Both the position numbers and the translations under genes were made by a program. Positions 26,213 to 39,130 of a stretch of 64,000 nucleotides of DNA are shown here, piece after piece; position 1 is the first letter of the stretch; the number at the start of each line of letters is the position of its first letter. A model generated the notes under the pieces. It saw only the letters and a list, made by a program, of their open reading frames with translations. It searched no databases and was not told the DNA's origin. This DNA comes from Lumbricus rubellus. Lineage: Eukaryota; Annelida; Clitellata; Crassiclitellata; Lumbricidae. The DNA lies in NCBI GenBank assembly GCA_945859605.1, contig OX243827.1, forward strand, positions 6,672,619-6,736,618. The letters are read 5' to 3'.

Positions 26213-26400
26213 GTGGGGCGCGGTAGTGTAGTGGTGGCGTCGCTGCATTGGAGCCGGAGGATTCCAGGTTCGAATCTACCTCAAGCCGCCGTGTAGGAAC
26301 CCTGCACAAGTCCTTCACTCATAGTTGCTCACGCACTTCTGCGTGAAACTCTTATGTCAGTGTCCACGCTGTAGTGGGGAGTGCATCTGAGTAGAATCTT
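26213..26400 (+). repeat. tRNA-derived SINE
   Basis: Head GGGGCGCGGTAGTGTAGTGG (A box) and CCAGGTTCGAATC (B box), followed by the same body as the other family members. Confidence 0.8.
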
Positions 26401-26779
26401 GAACAGCTGTTAAATACAAACATGTATAGCCGTCATCTCACAAAGAACAACATGCAATGATTTAAAAAATACCAGCAGGTTTCACTCGATCCAGTCAAAC
26501 GCAGTATGAATAATTATTAAATTGGAAATTTATCTAGCGCCCACATCGATACCCAGCAGCAGCAGACGATCTGTCGGCTGATTATAACGGTAAGGCTTAA
26601 TAATTAAGCAACGACCGAATTGACACAAGAGGCTGATTAGAAGGATGGATGGGATCCCTGCAGCTGTTGAAAGGTGTATTATGTCGTTTATGGTAGGCCT
26701 AAAATGCCATGCTATTCAGCCCCCCTCTCTAAGGCATTCTCGGATTCTACTCTTTTTCTCATCTTAATACAGTTTTATC

Positions 26780-26872
26780 TGGCCACGCTCTGGTTTGGAC
26801 CGCCTCTGTGTAATCCCCTTGAAGAGGCGCTATACAAATGCATTTAATGAATGGATGAATAAATACGGTATC
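26780..26872 (+). repeat. SINE/LINE 3' tail
   Basis: It contains CCTTGAAGAGGCGCTATACA and ends in ATGAATGGATGAA. The same tail ends several repeats in this window (38815-38905, 42688-42750, 44460-44527). Confidence 0.65.
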
Positions 26873-26925
26873 GTATTTCATGTTGTTATCAACGTTGTCT
26901 ATTAATAGTCAAACGGTAATCATGC

Positions 26926-26972
26926 TGACGTCATTTCCACTTCCGCCAGCTTATTCGATGATGATGACGTCA
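26926..26972. promoter_or_regulatory. Two consensus CRE sites, candidate promoter
   Basis: Perfect TGACGTCA palindromes at 26926-26933 and 26965-26972, 39 bp apart, followed by a CpG-containing stretch and a strong donor CGAGAAA|GTAAGT at 27065. This could be the promoter and first non-coding exon of PAN2 or of an unseen gene. The link to PAN2 is inference. Confidence 0.4.
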
Positions 26973-27065
26973 TCGTGATTGTCCATCCAGCCATCGCTGT
27001 AGCATATCTTCCTCGTTTCATCGGACGGTCGAAGATTTTGAGTTTTCAAGTGTTATTCGAGAAAG

Positions 27066-27850
27066 TAAGTCAAACCGCAACTTATTACATGAACAAGGAC
27101 ATCAAAAAGCGACAGCGACTTAGCAATCTGTGTCTGTAAAATTCTAGTGTAACAGATTTTTACTGGTTCTTAGAGCTAACACTGCACGATCAGTAGGCTA
27201 CTGAAGTGTACTCGCGAGATGAAATTGAAGTCATCATTCTTTTAGGCGGTTCAAAGTCAAACGGTTTGGAGCGGAGAGCATACGGTCTTCGAACAACAGT
27301 CGGAAACAGGCCTCTAAGTTCCAGGTGATCCATTCAAGAGTCTGACGTTTACTTCGTCCAACATAACTCGTAACTCCCCTAGCGAGACAGTTTTTCGCTC
27401 TAAACTTAAATCTTTCCTCTTTGAGTCTGTCTATAGAGTATAGATAGTTTTAATTACCACCGAACTTCAATGTGCACTTCTGAGCTTTGAAAGGAGGGCA
27501 TTATCAAATTTCAGTTGTATTGTATTGTATAAAATACGGTCTACATCTGGGTAGTGTGACGGGAGATTAACCCATGCATCGTTTAACCCTTTGGTTGATA
27601 GACAAGAAGAGCTTCTTTGTCGTGACTCGTGAGTGATGATGTGGCAAAGCTTCCTCCGCGACTTCCTCCATCCTCGTTTCGTCGGCGTCTGATTGATTCG
27701 GTGATGACCCTCGGAATTCTTCCGATCCAGTCATCGACTTCATCCGATGGAAGAAGAAGACAGCGACAACCGTTACGGAAGTCTAGAGACGCAACAGGAT
27801 GAAGATCCTTGCTGAGATGAGGTAGGCCTATCATCTGCTGCTTCTGATGA
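27066..27850. other. Unassigned region
   Basis: No recognisable gene. A frame around 27625-27790 on the plus strand (Arg- and Ser-rich, with KLPPRLPPSSFRRRLIDS) could be an exon, but nothing supports it beyond openness. Confidence 0.4.
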
Positions 27851-27856
27851 GATCAG

Positions 27857-28035
27857 GCATATTGCGCGTAATCATATTGCATATATTGCGCACAAGCATA
27901 TTGCATAAATTGCGCATAAGCATATTGCATATATTGCGCATAAGCATATTGTATATATTGCGCATAGGCATATTGCATATGTTGCGTAAAATCATATTGC
28001 ACATAATTATTGCGCATAAGCATATTGCATTGCGT
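27857..28035. repeat. 24-bp minisatellite
   Basis: About seven copies of a unit close to ATTGCGCATAAGCATATTGC plus ATAT. Confidence 0.85.
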
Positions 28036-28169
28036 ATTGCATAATGGTAACTATATATATTGCAATTGCATAGCTATAGTATTGGGAACCAGCATGTAGT
28101 TCGAAGTCAGTTAGGCGTCATGAAGGTGATATAGAATCAGGTTAGGAGTCGTTAGGGTCGCTAAAGGTC

Positions 28170-31100
28170 CATCATCAGCCTGTGAAGAGGCAATCCCTCC
28201 CCAGCCTGTGAAGAGGCAATCCCCCACCAGCCTGTGGAGAGGCAATCCCTCACCAGCCTGTGTAGAGGCAATCCATTATCAGCCTACGAAGAGGCAATCC
28301 ATCATCAGCCTGTGGAGAGGCAATCCATCATCAGCCTGTGGAGAGGCAATCCATCATCAGCCGGTGGAGAGGCAATCCCTCACCAGCCTGTGAAGAGCAA
28401 TCCCTCACCAGCCTGTGAAGAGGCAATCCATCACCAGCCTGTGGAGAGGCAATCCCTCCTCACTCTGTGAAAAGGCAATCCCTCACCAGCCTTTGGAGAG
28501 GCAATACTCACCAGCCTTTGGAGAGGCAATCCCTCACCAGCCTGTGAAGAGCAATCCCTCACCAGCCTGTGGAGAGGCAATCCATCGTCAGCCTGTGGAG
28601 AGGCAATCCCTCATCAGCCTTTGGAGAGGCAATCCCTCACCAGCCTGTGAAGAGGCAATCCCTCACCAGCCTGGGAAGAGGCAATCCCACACCAGCCTGT
28701 GAAGAGGCAATCCCTCACCAGCCTGTGAAGAGGCAATCCCTCCTCACTCTGTGAAAAGGCAATCCCTCACCAGCCTGTGGAGAGGCAATTCCTCCCCATC
28801 CTGTGAAGAGGCAATCCCTCCTCAGCCTGTGAAGAGGCAAACGATCTTAAGCCTGTGAAGAGGCAATCCCTCCTCAGCCGGTGGAGAGGCAATCCCTCCC
28901 CAGCCTGTGAAGAGGCAATCGATCATCAGCCTGTGAAGAGGCAATCCCTCCTCACCCTGTGGAGAGGCAATCCCTCCCCAGCCTGAGAAGAAACAATCCG
29001 TCTTCAGCCTGTGAAGAGCAATCCCTCACCAGCCTGTGGAGAGGCAATCCATCATCAGCCTGTGGAGAGGCAATCCCTCACCAGCCTGTGAAGAGGCAAT
29101 CCCTCCCCAGCCTGTGATGAGCAATCCCTCACCAGCCTGGGGAGAGGCAATCCATCGTCAGCATGTGGAGAGGCAATCCCTCACCAGCCTGTGGAGAGGC
29201 AATCCCTCTCCAGCCTGTGAAGAGGCAATCCCTCACCAGCCTGTGAAGAGGCAATCCCTTCCCAGCCTGTGAAGAGGCAATCCCTCACCAGCCTCTGAAG
29301 AGGCAATCGATCATCAGCCTGTGAAGAGGCAATCCCTCCTCACCCTGTGCAGAGGCAATCTCTCCCCAGCCTGTGAAGAGGCAATCCGTCCCCAGGATGT
29401 AAAGAGCAATCCCTCACCAGCCTGTGGAGAGGCAATCCATCATCAGCCTGTGGAGAAGCAATCCCTCACCAGCCTGTGAAGAGGCAATCGATCATCAGCC
29501 TGTGAAGAGGCAATCCCTCCTCACCCTGTGGAGAGGCAATCCCTCCCCTGCTTGTGAAGAGGCAAACCCTCACCAGCCTGTGAAGAGGCAATCTCTCCCC
29601 AGCCTGTGAAGAGGCAATCGATCATCAGCCTGTGAAGAGGCAATCCCTCCTCACCCTGTGGAGAGGCAATTCTCCCCAGCCTGTGAAGGGGCAATCCGTC
29701 CCAGGCCTGTGAAGAGCAATCCCTCACCAGCTTGTGGTGAGGCAATCCCTCACCAGCCTGTGAAGAAGCAATCAATCACCAGCCTGTGAAGAGGCAATCG
29801 ATCATCAGCCTCTGAAGAGGCAATCCCTCACCAGCCTTTGGAGAGGCAATCCCTCACCAGCCTGTGAAGAGGCAATCCCTCACCAGCCTGCGGAAAGGCA
29901 ATCCCTCACCAGCCTGTGAAGAAGCAATCGATCATCAGCCTGTGAAGAGGCAATCGATCATCAGCCTCTGAAGAGGCAATCCCTCACCAGCCTTTGGAGA
30001 GGCAATCCCTCACCAGCCTGTGAAGAGGCAATCCCTCACCAGCCTGTGGAAAGGCAATCCCTCACCAGCCTGTGAAGAGGCAATCGATCATCAGCCTGTG
30101 AGGAGCAATCTCTCTCCAGCCTGTGAAGAGGCAATCCCTCCTCAGCCTGAGAAGAGGCAAACGATCATAAGCCTGTGAAAAGGCAATCTCTTCTCACCCT
30201 GTGGAGCGGCAATCCTTCCACAGCCTGTGAAGAGGCAATCGATCATCAGCCTGTGAAGAGGCAATCCATCGTCAGCCTGTGGAGAGGCAATCCCTCATCA
30301 GCCTTTGGAGAGGCAATCCCTCACCAGCCTGTGAAGAGGCAATCCCTCACCAGCCTGGGAAGAGGCAATCCCTCACCAGCCTGTGAAGAGGCAATCCCTC
30401 ACCAGCCTGTGAAGAAGCAATCCCTCCTCACTCTGTGAAAAGGCAATCCCTCACCAGCCTGTGGAGAGGCGATGCCTCCCCATCCTGTGAAGAGGCAATC
30501 CCTCCTCAGCCTGTGAAGAGGCAAACGATCTTAAGCCTGTGAAGAGGCAATCCCTCCTCAGCCGGTGGAGAGGCAATCCCTCCCCAGCCTGTGAAGAGGC
30601 AATCGATCATCAGCCTGTGGAGAGGCAATCCCTCCTCACCCTTTGGAGAGGCAATCCCTCCCCAGGCTGAGAAGAGGCAATCCGTCTTCAGCCTGTGAAG
30701 AGCAATCCCTCACCAGCCTGTGGAGAGGCAATCCATCATCAGCCTGTGGACAGGCAATCCCTCAATAGCCTGTGAAGAGGCAATCCCTCCCCAGCCTGTG
30801 ATGAGCAATCTCTCACCAGCCTGTGGAGAGGCAATCCATCGTCAGCATGTGGAGAGGCAATCCCTCACCAGCCTGTGGAGAGGCAATCCCTCTCCAGCCT
30901 GTGAAGAGGCAATCCCTCACCAGCCTGTGAAGAGGCAATCTTTTCCCAGCCTGTGAAGAGGCAATCCCTCACCAGCCTGTGAAGAGGCAATCGATCATCA
31001 GCCTGTGAAGAGGCAATCCCTCCTCACCCTGTGGAGAGGCAATCTCTCCCCAGCCTGTGAAGAGGCAATCCGTCTCCAGGATGTAAAGAGCAATCCCTCA

Positions 31101-34100
31101 CCAGCCTGTGGAGAGGCAATCCATCATCAGCCTGTGGAGAGGCAATCCCTCACCAGCCTGTGAAGAGGCAATCGATCATCAGCCTGTGAAGAGGCAATCC
31201 CTCCTCACCCTGTGGAGAGGCAATCCCTCTCCTGCTTGTGAAGAGGCAATCCCTCACCAGCCTGTGAAGAGGCAATCCCTCCCCAGCCTGTGAAGAGGCA
31301 ATCGATCATCAGCCTGTGAAGAGGCAATCCCTCACCAGCCTGTGGAAAGGCAATCCCTCACCAGCCTGTGAAGAGGCAATCGATCATCAGCCTGTGAGGA
31401 GCAATCTCTCTCCAGCCTGTAAAGAGGCAATCCCTCTTCAGCCTGAGAAGAGGCAAACGATCAAAGGCCGGTGAAAAGGCAATCTCTCCTCACCCTGTGG
31501 AGCGGCAATCCTTCCACAGCCTGTGAAGAGGCAATCGATCATCAGCCTGTGAAGAGGCAATCCATCGTCAGCCTGTGGAGAGGCAATCCCTCATCAGCCT
31601 TTGGAGAGGGCAATCCCTCACCAGCCTGTGAAGAGGCAATCCCTCACCAGCCTGGGAAGAGGCAATCCCTCACCAGCCTGTGAAGAGGCAATCCCTCACC
31701 AGCCTGTGAAGAGGCAATCCCTCCTCACTCTGTGAAAAGGCAATCCCTCACCAGCCTGTGGAGAGGCAATTCCTCCCCATCCTGTGAAGAGGCAATCCTT
31801 CCTCAGCCTGTGAAGAGGCAAACGATCTTAAGCCTGTGAAGAGGCAATCCCTCTTCAGCCGGTGGAGAGGCAATCCCTTCCCAGCCTGTGAAGAAACAAT
31901 CGATCATCAGCCTGTGAAGAGGCAATCCCTCCTCACCCTGTGGAGAGGCAATCCCTACTTAGCCTGAGAAGAGGCAATCCGTCTTCAGCCTGTGAAGAGC
32001 AATCCCTCACCAGCCTGTGGAGAGGCAATCCATCATCAGCCTGTGGAGAGGCAATCCCTCACCAGCCTGTGGAGAGGCAATCCCTCTCCAGCCTGTGAAG
32101 AGGCAATCCCTCACCAGCCTGTGAAGAAGCAATCCCTTCCCAGCCTGTAAAGAGGCATTCCCTCACCAGCCTGTGAAGAGGCAATCGATCATCAGCCTGT
32201 GAAGAGGCAATCCCTCCTCACCCTGTGGAGAGGCAATCTCTCCCCAGCCTGTGAAGAGGCAATCCGTCCCCAGGATGTAAAGAGCAATCCCTCACCAGCC
32301 TGTGGAGAGGCAATCCATCATCAGCCTGTGGAGAGGCAATCCCTCACCAGCCTGTGAAGAGGCAATCGATCATCAGCCTGTGAAGAGGCAATCCCTCCTC
32401 ACCCTGTGGAGAGGCAATCCCTCCCCTGCTTGTGATAAGGCAATCCCTCACCAGCCTGTGAAGAGGCAATCCCTCCTCAACCTGTGAAGAGGCAGTCGAT
32501 CATCAGCCTGTGAAGAGGCAATCCCTCACCAGCCTGTGGAACGGCAATCCCTCACCAGCCTGTGAAGAGGCAATCGATCATCAGCCTGTGAGGAGCAATC
32601 TCTCTCCAGCCTGTGAAGAGGCAATCCCTCCTCAGCCTGAGAAGAGGCAAACGATCATAAGCCTGTGAAAAGGCCATCTCTCCTCACCCTGTGGAGCGGC
32701 AATCCTTCCACAGCCTGTGAAGAGGCAATCCATCATCAGCCTGTGAAGAGGCAATCCATCGTCAGCCTGTGGAGAGGCAATCCCTCATCAGCCTTTGGAG
32801 AGGCAATCCCTCACCAGCCTGTGAAGAGGCAATCCCTCACCAGCCTGGGAAGAGGCAATCCCTCACCAGCCTGTGAAGAGGCAATCCCTCACCAGCCTGT
32901 GAAGAGGCAATCCCTCCTCACTCTGTGAAAAGGCAATCCCTCACCAGCCTGTGGAGAGGCAATTCCTCCCCATCCTGTGAAGAGGCAATCCCTCCTCAGC
33001 CTGTGAAGAGCAATCCCTCACCAGCCTGTGGAGAGGCAATCCATCATCAGCCTGTGGAGAGGCAATCCCTCACCAGCCTGTGAAGAGGCAATCCCTCCCC
33101 AGCCTGTGATGAGCAATCCCTCACCAGCCTGTGGAGAGGCAATCCATCGTCAGCATGTGGAGAGGCAATCCCTCACCAGCCTGTGGAGAGGCAATACCTC
33201 TCCAGCCTGTGAAGAGGCAATCCCTCACCAGCCTGTGAAGAGGCAATCCCGTCCCAGCCTGTGAAGAGGCAATCCCTCACCAGCCTGTGAAGAGGCAATC
33301 GATCATCAGCCTGTGAAGAGGCAATCCCTCCTCACCCTGTGGAGAGGCAATCTCTCCCCAGCCTGTGAAGAGGCAATCCGTCCCCAGGATATAAAGAGCA
33401 ATCCCTCACCAGCCTGTGGAGAGGCAATCCATCATCAGCCTGTGGAGAGGCAATCCCTCACCAGCCTGTGAAGAGGCAATCGATCATCAGCCTGTGAAGA
33501 GGCAATCCCTCCTCACCCTGTGGAGAGGCAATCCCTCCCCTGCTTGTGAAGAGGCAATCCCTCACCAGCCTGTGAAGAGGCAATCCCTCCCCAGCCTGTG
33601 AAGAGGCAATCGATCATCAGCCTGTGAAGAGGCAATCCCTCCTCACCCTGTGGAGAGGCAATTCTCCCCAGCCTGTTAAGGGGCAATCCGTCCCCAGCCT
33701 GTGAAAAGCAATCCCTCACCAGCCTGTGGTGAGGCAATCCCTCACCAGCCTGTGAAAAAGCAATCCCTCACCAGCCTGTGAAGAAGCAATCGATCATAAG
33801 CCTGTGAAGAGGCAATCGATCATCAGCCTCTGAAGAGGCAATCCCTCACCAGCCTTTGGAGAGGCAATCCCTCACCAGCCTGTGAAGAGGCAATCCCTCA
33901 CCAGCCTGTTGAAAGGCAATCCCTCACCAGCTTGTGAAGAGGCAATCGATCATCAGCCTGTGAGGAGCAATCTCTCCAGCCTGTGAAGAGGCAATCCCTC
34001 CTCAGCCTGAGAAGAGGCAAACGATCATAAGCCTGTGAAAAGGCAATCTCTCCTCACCCTGTGGAGCGGCAATCCTTCCACAGCCTGTGAAGAGGCAATC

Positions 34101-35715
34101 GATCATCAGCATGTGAAGAGGCAATCCCTCCTCACTTTGTGGAGAGGCAATCTCTCCCCAGCCTGAGAAGAGGCAATCCGTGTTCAGCCTGTGAAGAGCA
34201 ATCCCTCACCAGCCTGTGAAGAGGCAATGGATCATCAGCCTGTGAAGAGGCAATCCCTCACCAGCCTGTGAAGAGGCAATCCTTCCCCAGCCTGTGAAGA
34301 GGCAATCGATCATAAGCCTGTGAAGAGGCAATCCCTCCTCACCCTGTCGAGAGGCAATCCCTCACCAGCCTGTGAAGAGCAATCCCTCCCCAGCCTGTGA
34401 AGAGGCAATCGATCATCAGCCTGTGAAAAGGCAATCCCTCCCCAGCCTGTGAAGAGGCAATCCCTCCTCACCCTGTCGAGAGGCAATCCCTCACCGGTCT
34501 GTGAAGAGGCAATCCCTCTTCACCCTGTGAACAGGCAATCCCTCCCCAGGCTGTGAAGAGGCAATCTCTCACCAGCCTGTGAACAGGCAATCCCTCCCCA
34601 GCCTGTGAAGAGGCAATCCCTCCTCACTCTGTGGAGAGGCAATCCCTGCCCAGTCTGTGAAGAGGCAATCCCTCAGCAGCCTGTGAAGAAGCAATTCCTC
34701 CCCAGCTTGTGAAGAGCAATCCATCCCCAGCCTGTGAAGAGGCAATCCATCATCAGCCTGTGGAGAGGCAATCCCTCACCAGCCTGTGAAGAGGCAATAC
34801 CTCACCAGCCTGTGAAGAGGCAATCCCTCAGCAGCTTGTGAAGAGGCAATCCATCATCAGCTTGTGAAGAGGCAATCCCTCACCAGCCTGTGAAGAGGCA
34901 ATCCCTCAGCAGCCTGTGAAGAGGCAATTCCTCTCCAGCTTGTGAAGAGCAATCCATCCCCAGCCTGTGAAGAGGCAATCCATCATCAGCCTGTGGAGAG
35001 GCAATCCCTCACCAGCCTGTGAAGAGGCAATCCCTCACCAGCCTGTGAAGAGGCAATTCCTCCCCAGCTTGTGAAGAGCAATCCATCCCCAGCCTGTGAA
35101 GAGGCAATCCATCATCAGCCTGTGGAGAGGCAATCCCTCACCAGCCTGTGAAGAGGCAATCCCTCACCAGCCTGTGAAGAGGCAGTCCCTCACCAGCCTG
35201 TGAAGAGGCAATCCCTCAGCAGCTTGTGAAGAGCAATCCATCCCCAGCCTGTGAAGAGGCAATCCATCATCAGCCTGTGAAGAGGCAATCCCTCACCAGC
35301 CTGTGAAGAGGCAATCTCTCAGCAGCCTGTGAAGAGGCAATTCCTCCCCAGCTTGTGAAGAGCAATCCATCCCCAGCCTGTGAAGAGGCAATCCATCATC
35401 AGCCTGTGGAGAGGCAATCCCTCACCAGCCTGTGAAGAGGCAATCCCTCACCAGCCTGTGGAGAGGCAATCCATCATCAGCCTACGAAGAGGCAATCCAT
35501 CATCAGCCTGTGTAGACGCATTCCATCATCAGCCTGTGAAGAGGCAATCCATCACCCGCCTGTGGAGAGACAATCGATCATCAGCCTGTGGAGAGGCAAT
35601 CCATCATCAGCCTGTGGAGAGGCAATCCATCATCAACCTGTGTAGACGCAATCCATCATCAGCCTGTGTAGACGCAATCCATCATCAGCCTGTGGAGAGG
35701 CAATCAATCATCATC
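28170..35715. repeat. 26-bp minisatellite, about 290 copies, with higher-order repeats
   Basis: A 7.5-kb tandem array of a 26-bp unit, AGCCTGTGAAGAGGCAATCC plus CTCACC, with variants (GAAG/GGAG, CCTCACC/GATCATC/CATCATC/CTCCTCA) and occasional 25- or 27-bp units. Blocks of variants recur in the same order at larger offsets: for example one marked block starts near 29424, 31108, 32302 and 33416, and another near 30175, 31471 and 32665. Higher-order units of about 1.1-1.7 kb therefore exist up to about 34 kb; the last 1.5 kb is simpler. As 26 is not a multiple of three, reading frames repeat every 78 bp and are artefacts. Confidence 0.97.
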
Positions 35716-36413
35716 TTGTTGATGCCGCCTCAACGAGGCGCTTCGTAATCCGCTTGTGAAAATGTTTGGGATGCTATCATCTTCGAAGATGCGCTCCCTC
35801 ATTGTGGGTACTGCTGATGGAGTCATTGAACACAATGTTGTGAAACACTTCAAAGTTAATTTTATGACACTTCTTTGAGATGTTACTTTGTATCATAGTT
35901 TTTATTACTTTTTGTTGCTTTATGTTTTTTTCATCGTCAAGAACATTGCGTCGACTCGCTAAAGGCGATTTTACTTTTTTCTGTTTGAAATCGTTTGGTG
36001 AAATTTGACTGTTGTTCGTGAAGATGAATTATATTTATTCATATAAACATGATTTTGAGATTCTTGATTTTGCAATTTCTTGCCAAGATGTTCGCAGTGT
36101 TAGCACTAGAAACCAACAATGAAAATGCTACCATGCTCTAGCCTTGAATTTTGCAGAAACCGTTATTTTAGTCAATGTTTTCTGTTATATTCTTCGTGTA
36201 ATAAGTTGCGGTCTGTCAACTTACTTTTCTTGAATAAAAGAATATAATATATTCCTTTATTATAGCATATTGGCAAGAAACCGGGCAGGGCCCTACCTTC
36301 CCCCTCCCTGTACCCGCAGAAATCGCGAGCTTTCATACAACTAAAGCAGCCTCTTTGAATAAGTGCGGTTCACACTTATATCAGAATACTGGCCTAATTA
36401 GCTACACCGGTAA
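35716..36413. other. Region after the minisatellite
   Basis: AT-rich single-copy sequence. A TTGAATAAAAG word at about 36230 could be a poly(A) signal, but no gene can be assigned. Confidence 0.4.
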
Positions 36414-36860
36414 GCGAGAGCGGCATAGGTCTGTTGGTTGCAACGGACTGCTGTTCAAACCCCGGGCTGGGAGTTAGCACTCAGAGATTTTGAAATCCCG
36501 GGCTAGCACGCATGGGACACATTGGCGCAAGCTGCTGCTGAGCGACCTTGGGCAAGTTGCTTACCCATCAATGTAGCCTATGTGGGGAAGGCAACAGGAA
36601 ACCACTTGACTCATCCCTTCCCCAGGGGCATAAAAGCCAATGAACCTGCCTTCGGGCAGAGAACCGTCATCATCATCATCACTGCCACTAGCTCTTATTT
36701 GTACTACTTTCGCCTGACAGTATCAAGCCAAGGAGCGCATGAGCAATTTATTGCGAGTGATGGACTTGCCCTAGGTCCCTACGCGCGCGGCGGCTTGAGG
36801 TAGATTCGAACACGCAGCCTTCCGGCTACAAGGCACCGAACGTAGGCTACCACTACACCA
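36414..36860. repeat. SINE cluster
   Basis: The first part (36414-36690) is a plus-strand repeat with a B-box-like GTTCAAACCCCGG. The second (36725-36860) is a minus-strand tRNA SINE (GATTCGAACACGCAGCCTTCCGG). Confidence 0.65.
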
Positions 36861-37533
36861 CCACCAAAACCATGTATCATGCAGACGTTTGCAAATACGC
36901 AGACTGTGTTCACCTCCACGAGTTGCTATTCTGCTTGTGTGCCTCGAGCTCAGACTTTCTTATTCGAGCAATCGCACGTACGTCGGATGGTATCGATCAC
37001 TGATGCTAATAGACTTCAGATCATAAATACATCTTCACTGATATCTTAGAGAAACGCTCTCAAACTCTGGTGGTGGGGGGGTCTCGAAGTGACTGAGATT
37101 GAAGAAGGTTTAGAACTTTAGAGAAGGAGGAAGCATTTTACGGATGATTTTAGAGCGAACAGAAGTAGAAAGCGTAAGGGAAACCAGCTAGGAAGCCTAA
37201 ATAATTATTGAGAGCAATGCAGCTGATAATAAATTATGATCGAGGACCACGTAGTAGCCTAGATCTATGGGCTTCGAAGTGGCTGGTCGATCTTCCTGTT
37301 ACTGTATACCTCGGCAGCCGACCGACGTTGACCTTGGCAGCTGGCCTTGACTTTGAGGAGTGACTGCAGCTGTTTGTGTTTGACCTCTGATCCTTCCCAT
37401 CAATATGTAGTTGGTGATTTTGCTTGGAGACCTTCCCAAGTTTGACCATCGATCTGAAGTAAGTATGTGGTGTACTTATAAGACAAACGAAGGTAACCTA
37501 ATTAGCCTACTGAGTGGTCGACGATGCTAATTT

Positions 37534-37664
37534 ATTGTATGTATACATGTATGTATGCGTGTATACGTGTGTATGTATGTATGTAGCCTATGTATGTATG
37601 TATGTATGTATGTATGTATGTATGTATGTATGTAGGCCCCTATGTATGTATGTATGTATGTATG

Positions 37665-37698
<34 letters not shown>

Positions 37699-38112
37699 TG
37701 TATGTATGTATGTATGTATGTATGTATGTATGTATGTATGTATGTATGTATGTATGTATGTATGTATGTATGTATGTATGTATGTATGTATGCGTGTATA
37801 CGTGTATGTATGTATGTATGTATGTATGTATGTATGTATGTATGTATGTATGTATGTATGTATGTATGTATGTATGTATGTATGTATGTATGTATGTATG
37901 TATGTATGTATGTATGTATGTATGTATGTATGTATGTATGTATGTATGTATGTATGTATGTATGTATGTATGTATGTATGTATGTATGTATGTATGTATG
38001 TATGTATGTATGTATGTATGTATGTATGTATGTATGTATGTATGTATGTATGTATGTATGTATGTATGTATGTATGTATGTATGTATGTATGTATGTATG
38101 TATGTATGTATG

Positions 38113-38143
<31 letters not shown>

Positions 38144-38225
38144 GCTTATGTATGTATGTATGCATGCATGCATGCATGCATGTATGTATGTATGTGTGTA
38201 TGTATGTATGTATTATATTATATGC
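37534..38225. repeat. (TATG)n microsatellite, second array
   Basis: About 690 bp of TATG with a few interruptions (GTAGGCCCC, TGCGTGTATACG, TGCA blocks). All frames across it are artefacts. Confidence 0.97.
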
Positions 38226-38679
38226 ATGCATATATGTATTTATGTTTGTAGGCCTGTGTATATAAGGTCTTAAACCATGTATTTCAGCACACAACTGAGA
38301 AATTTCTTGAGATGGTAGCTTAAAATCAAGCAGATGGCTTAAAATTTTATCGTCAAGGCCGTAGACTATTTGGCTGCATAGCCTAAGAGGTGCTCTGGGT
38401 GTTTGAACACCTCCGAATTGAAATTATGTAAAAATGAAATGTTGCGTTTACTAGGTCTAACACGTAGCCTAGACCTACCTTAGCATACACTATGGAAAAC
38501 CAAGAGAGGATTTAATTTTGAGGCTCTTATTTCGAGTTTAAATTTTACAATAGGCTAAATCAGATCACGACGATGATCTAGGCTTAATTATGATTGTGTA
38601 GGCCCTATTGCATGTGGAAGCTACTTTAGTCAGTTGATTTTGTTGCTTGTTGGCTTGCTCAAGATCGAGTAGCCTAACC

Positions 38680-38905
38680 CCCTCAAACAAGACAGCGCCG
38701 AGCCTTTTCTACTGTGGGTCCCGCTATCTGGAATGGCCTCCCACTAAACTTGCGACTTAGGCCTATGCCTAGACTAAATTCACCTGCTTTTTATAAGTCG
38801 CTCGAAACCTATTATTTTAGGTGTGGCTGGGCTGGGAGCGTCTCTGAGTAAGTTTCTTGAAGAAGCGCTTTATAAATTCACGAAATGAATGAATGAATGA
38901 AACAA
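38680..38905 (+). mobile_element. CR1/L2-like LINE 3' end
   Basis: The plus-strand frame RAFSTVGPAIWNGLPLNLR matches the usual C terminus of CR1/L2 ORF2. After it comes GGGAGCGTCTCTGAGTAAG...AAGCGCTTTATAAATTC and a (TGAA)n tail. The same tail ends the SINEs nearby. Confidence 0.75.
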
Positions 38906-38949
38906 AATTTTGGATATAGGCCTAATAGCCTAGGCCTACGGCCTTGTAG

Positions 38950-39130
38950 GTCTACAGCGCGAACACTGACTCGGAGTTTCACCTTGAAGCGCATGAGCAT
39001 TGAGCAATTGCGAATGATGGACTTGCTCAAGGTTTCTATGAGACGCCTTGAGGTGAATTCAAACATGCAACCTTTCGGTTGCAGGACAGCGAACATTATA
39101 GGCTACCCACTAGGCCTGCACCACCGCGCC
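38950..39130 (-). repeat. tRNA-derived SINE
   Basis: Diverged minus-strand copy: GAGTTTCACCTTGAAGCGC, then TTCAAACATGCAACC, then CACCACCGCGCC. Confidence 0.65.

Noticed and set aside
28170..35715. CRISPR array
   Set aside because: The units are contiguous with no unique spacers, in a eukaryotic context with no cas genes.
28208..35748. Many frames of 60-120 codons with QPVKRQS/LWRGNPS repeats
   Set aside because: They come from the 26-bp minisatellite (frame period 78 bp), occur in every phase, and break at unit-length changes. No sign of coding constraint.
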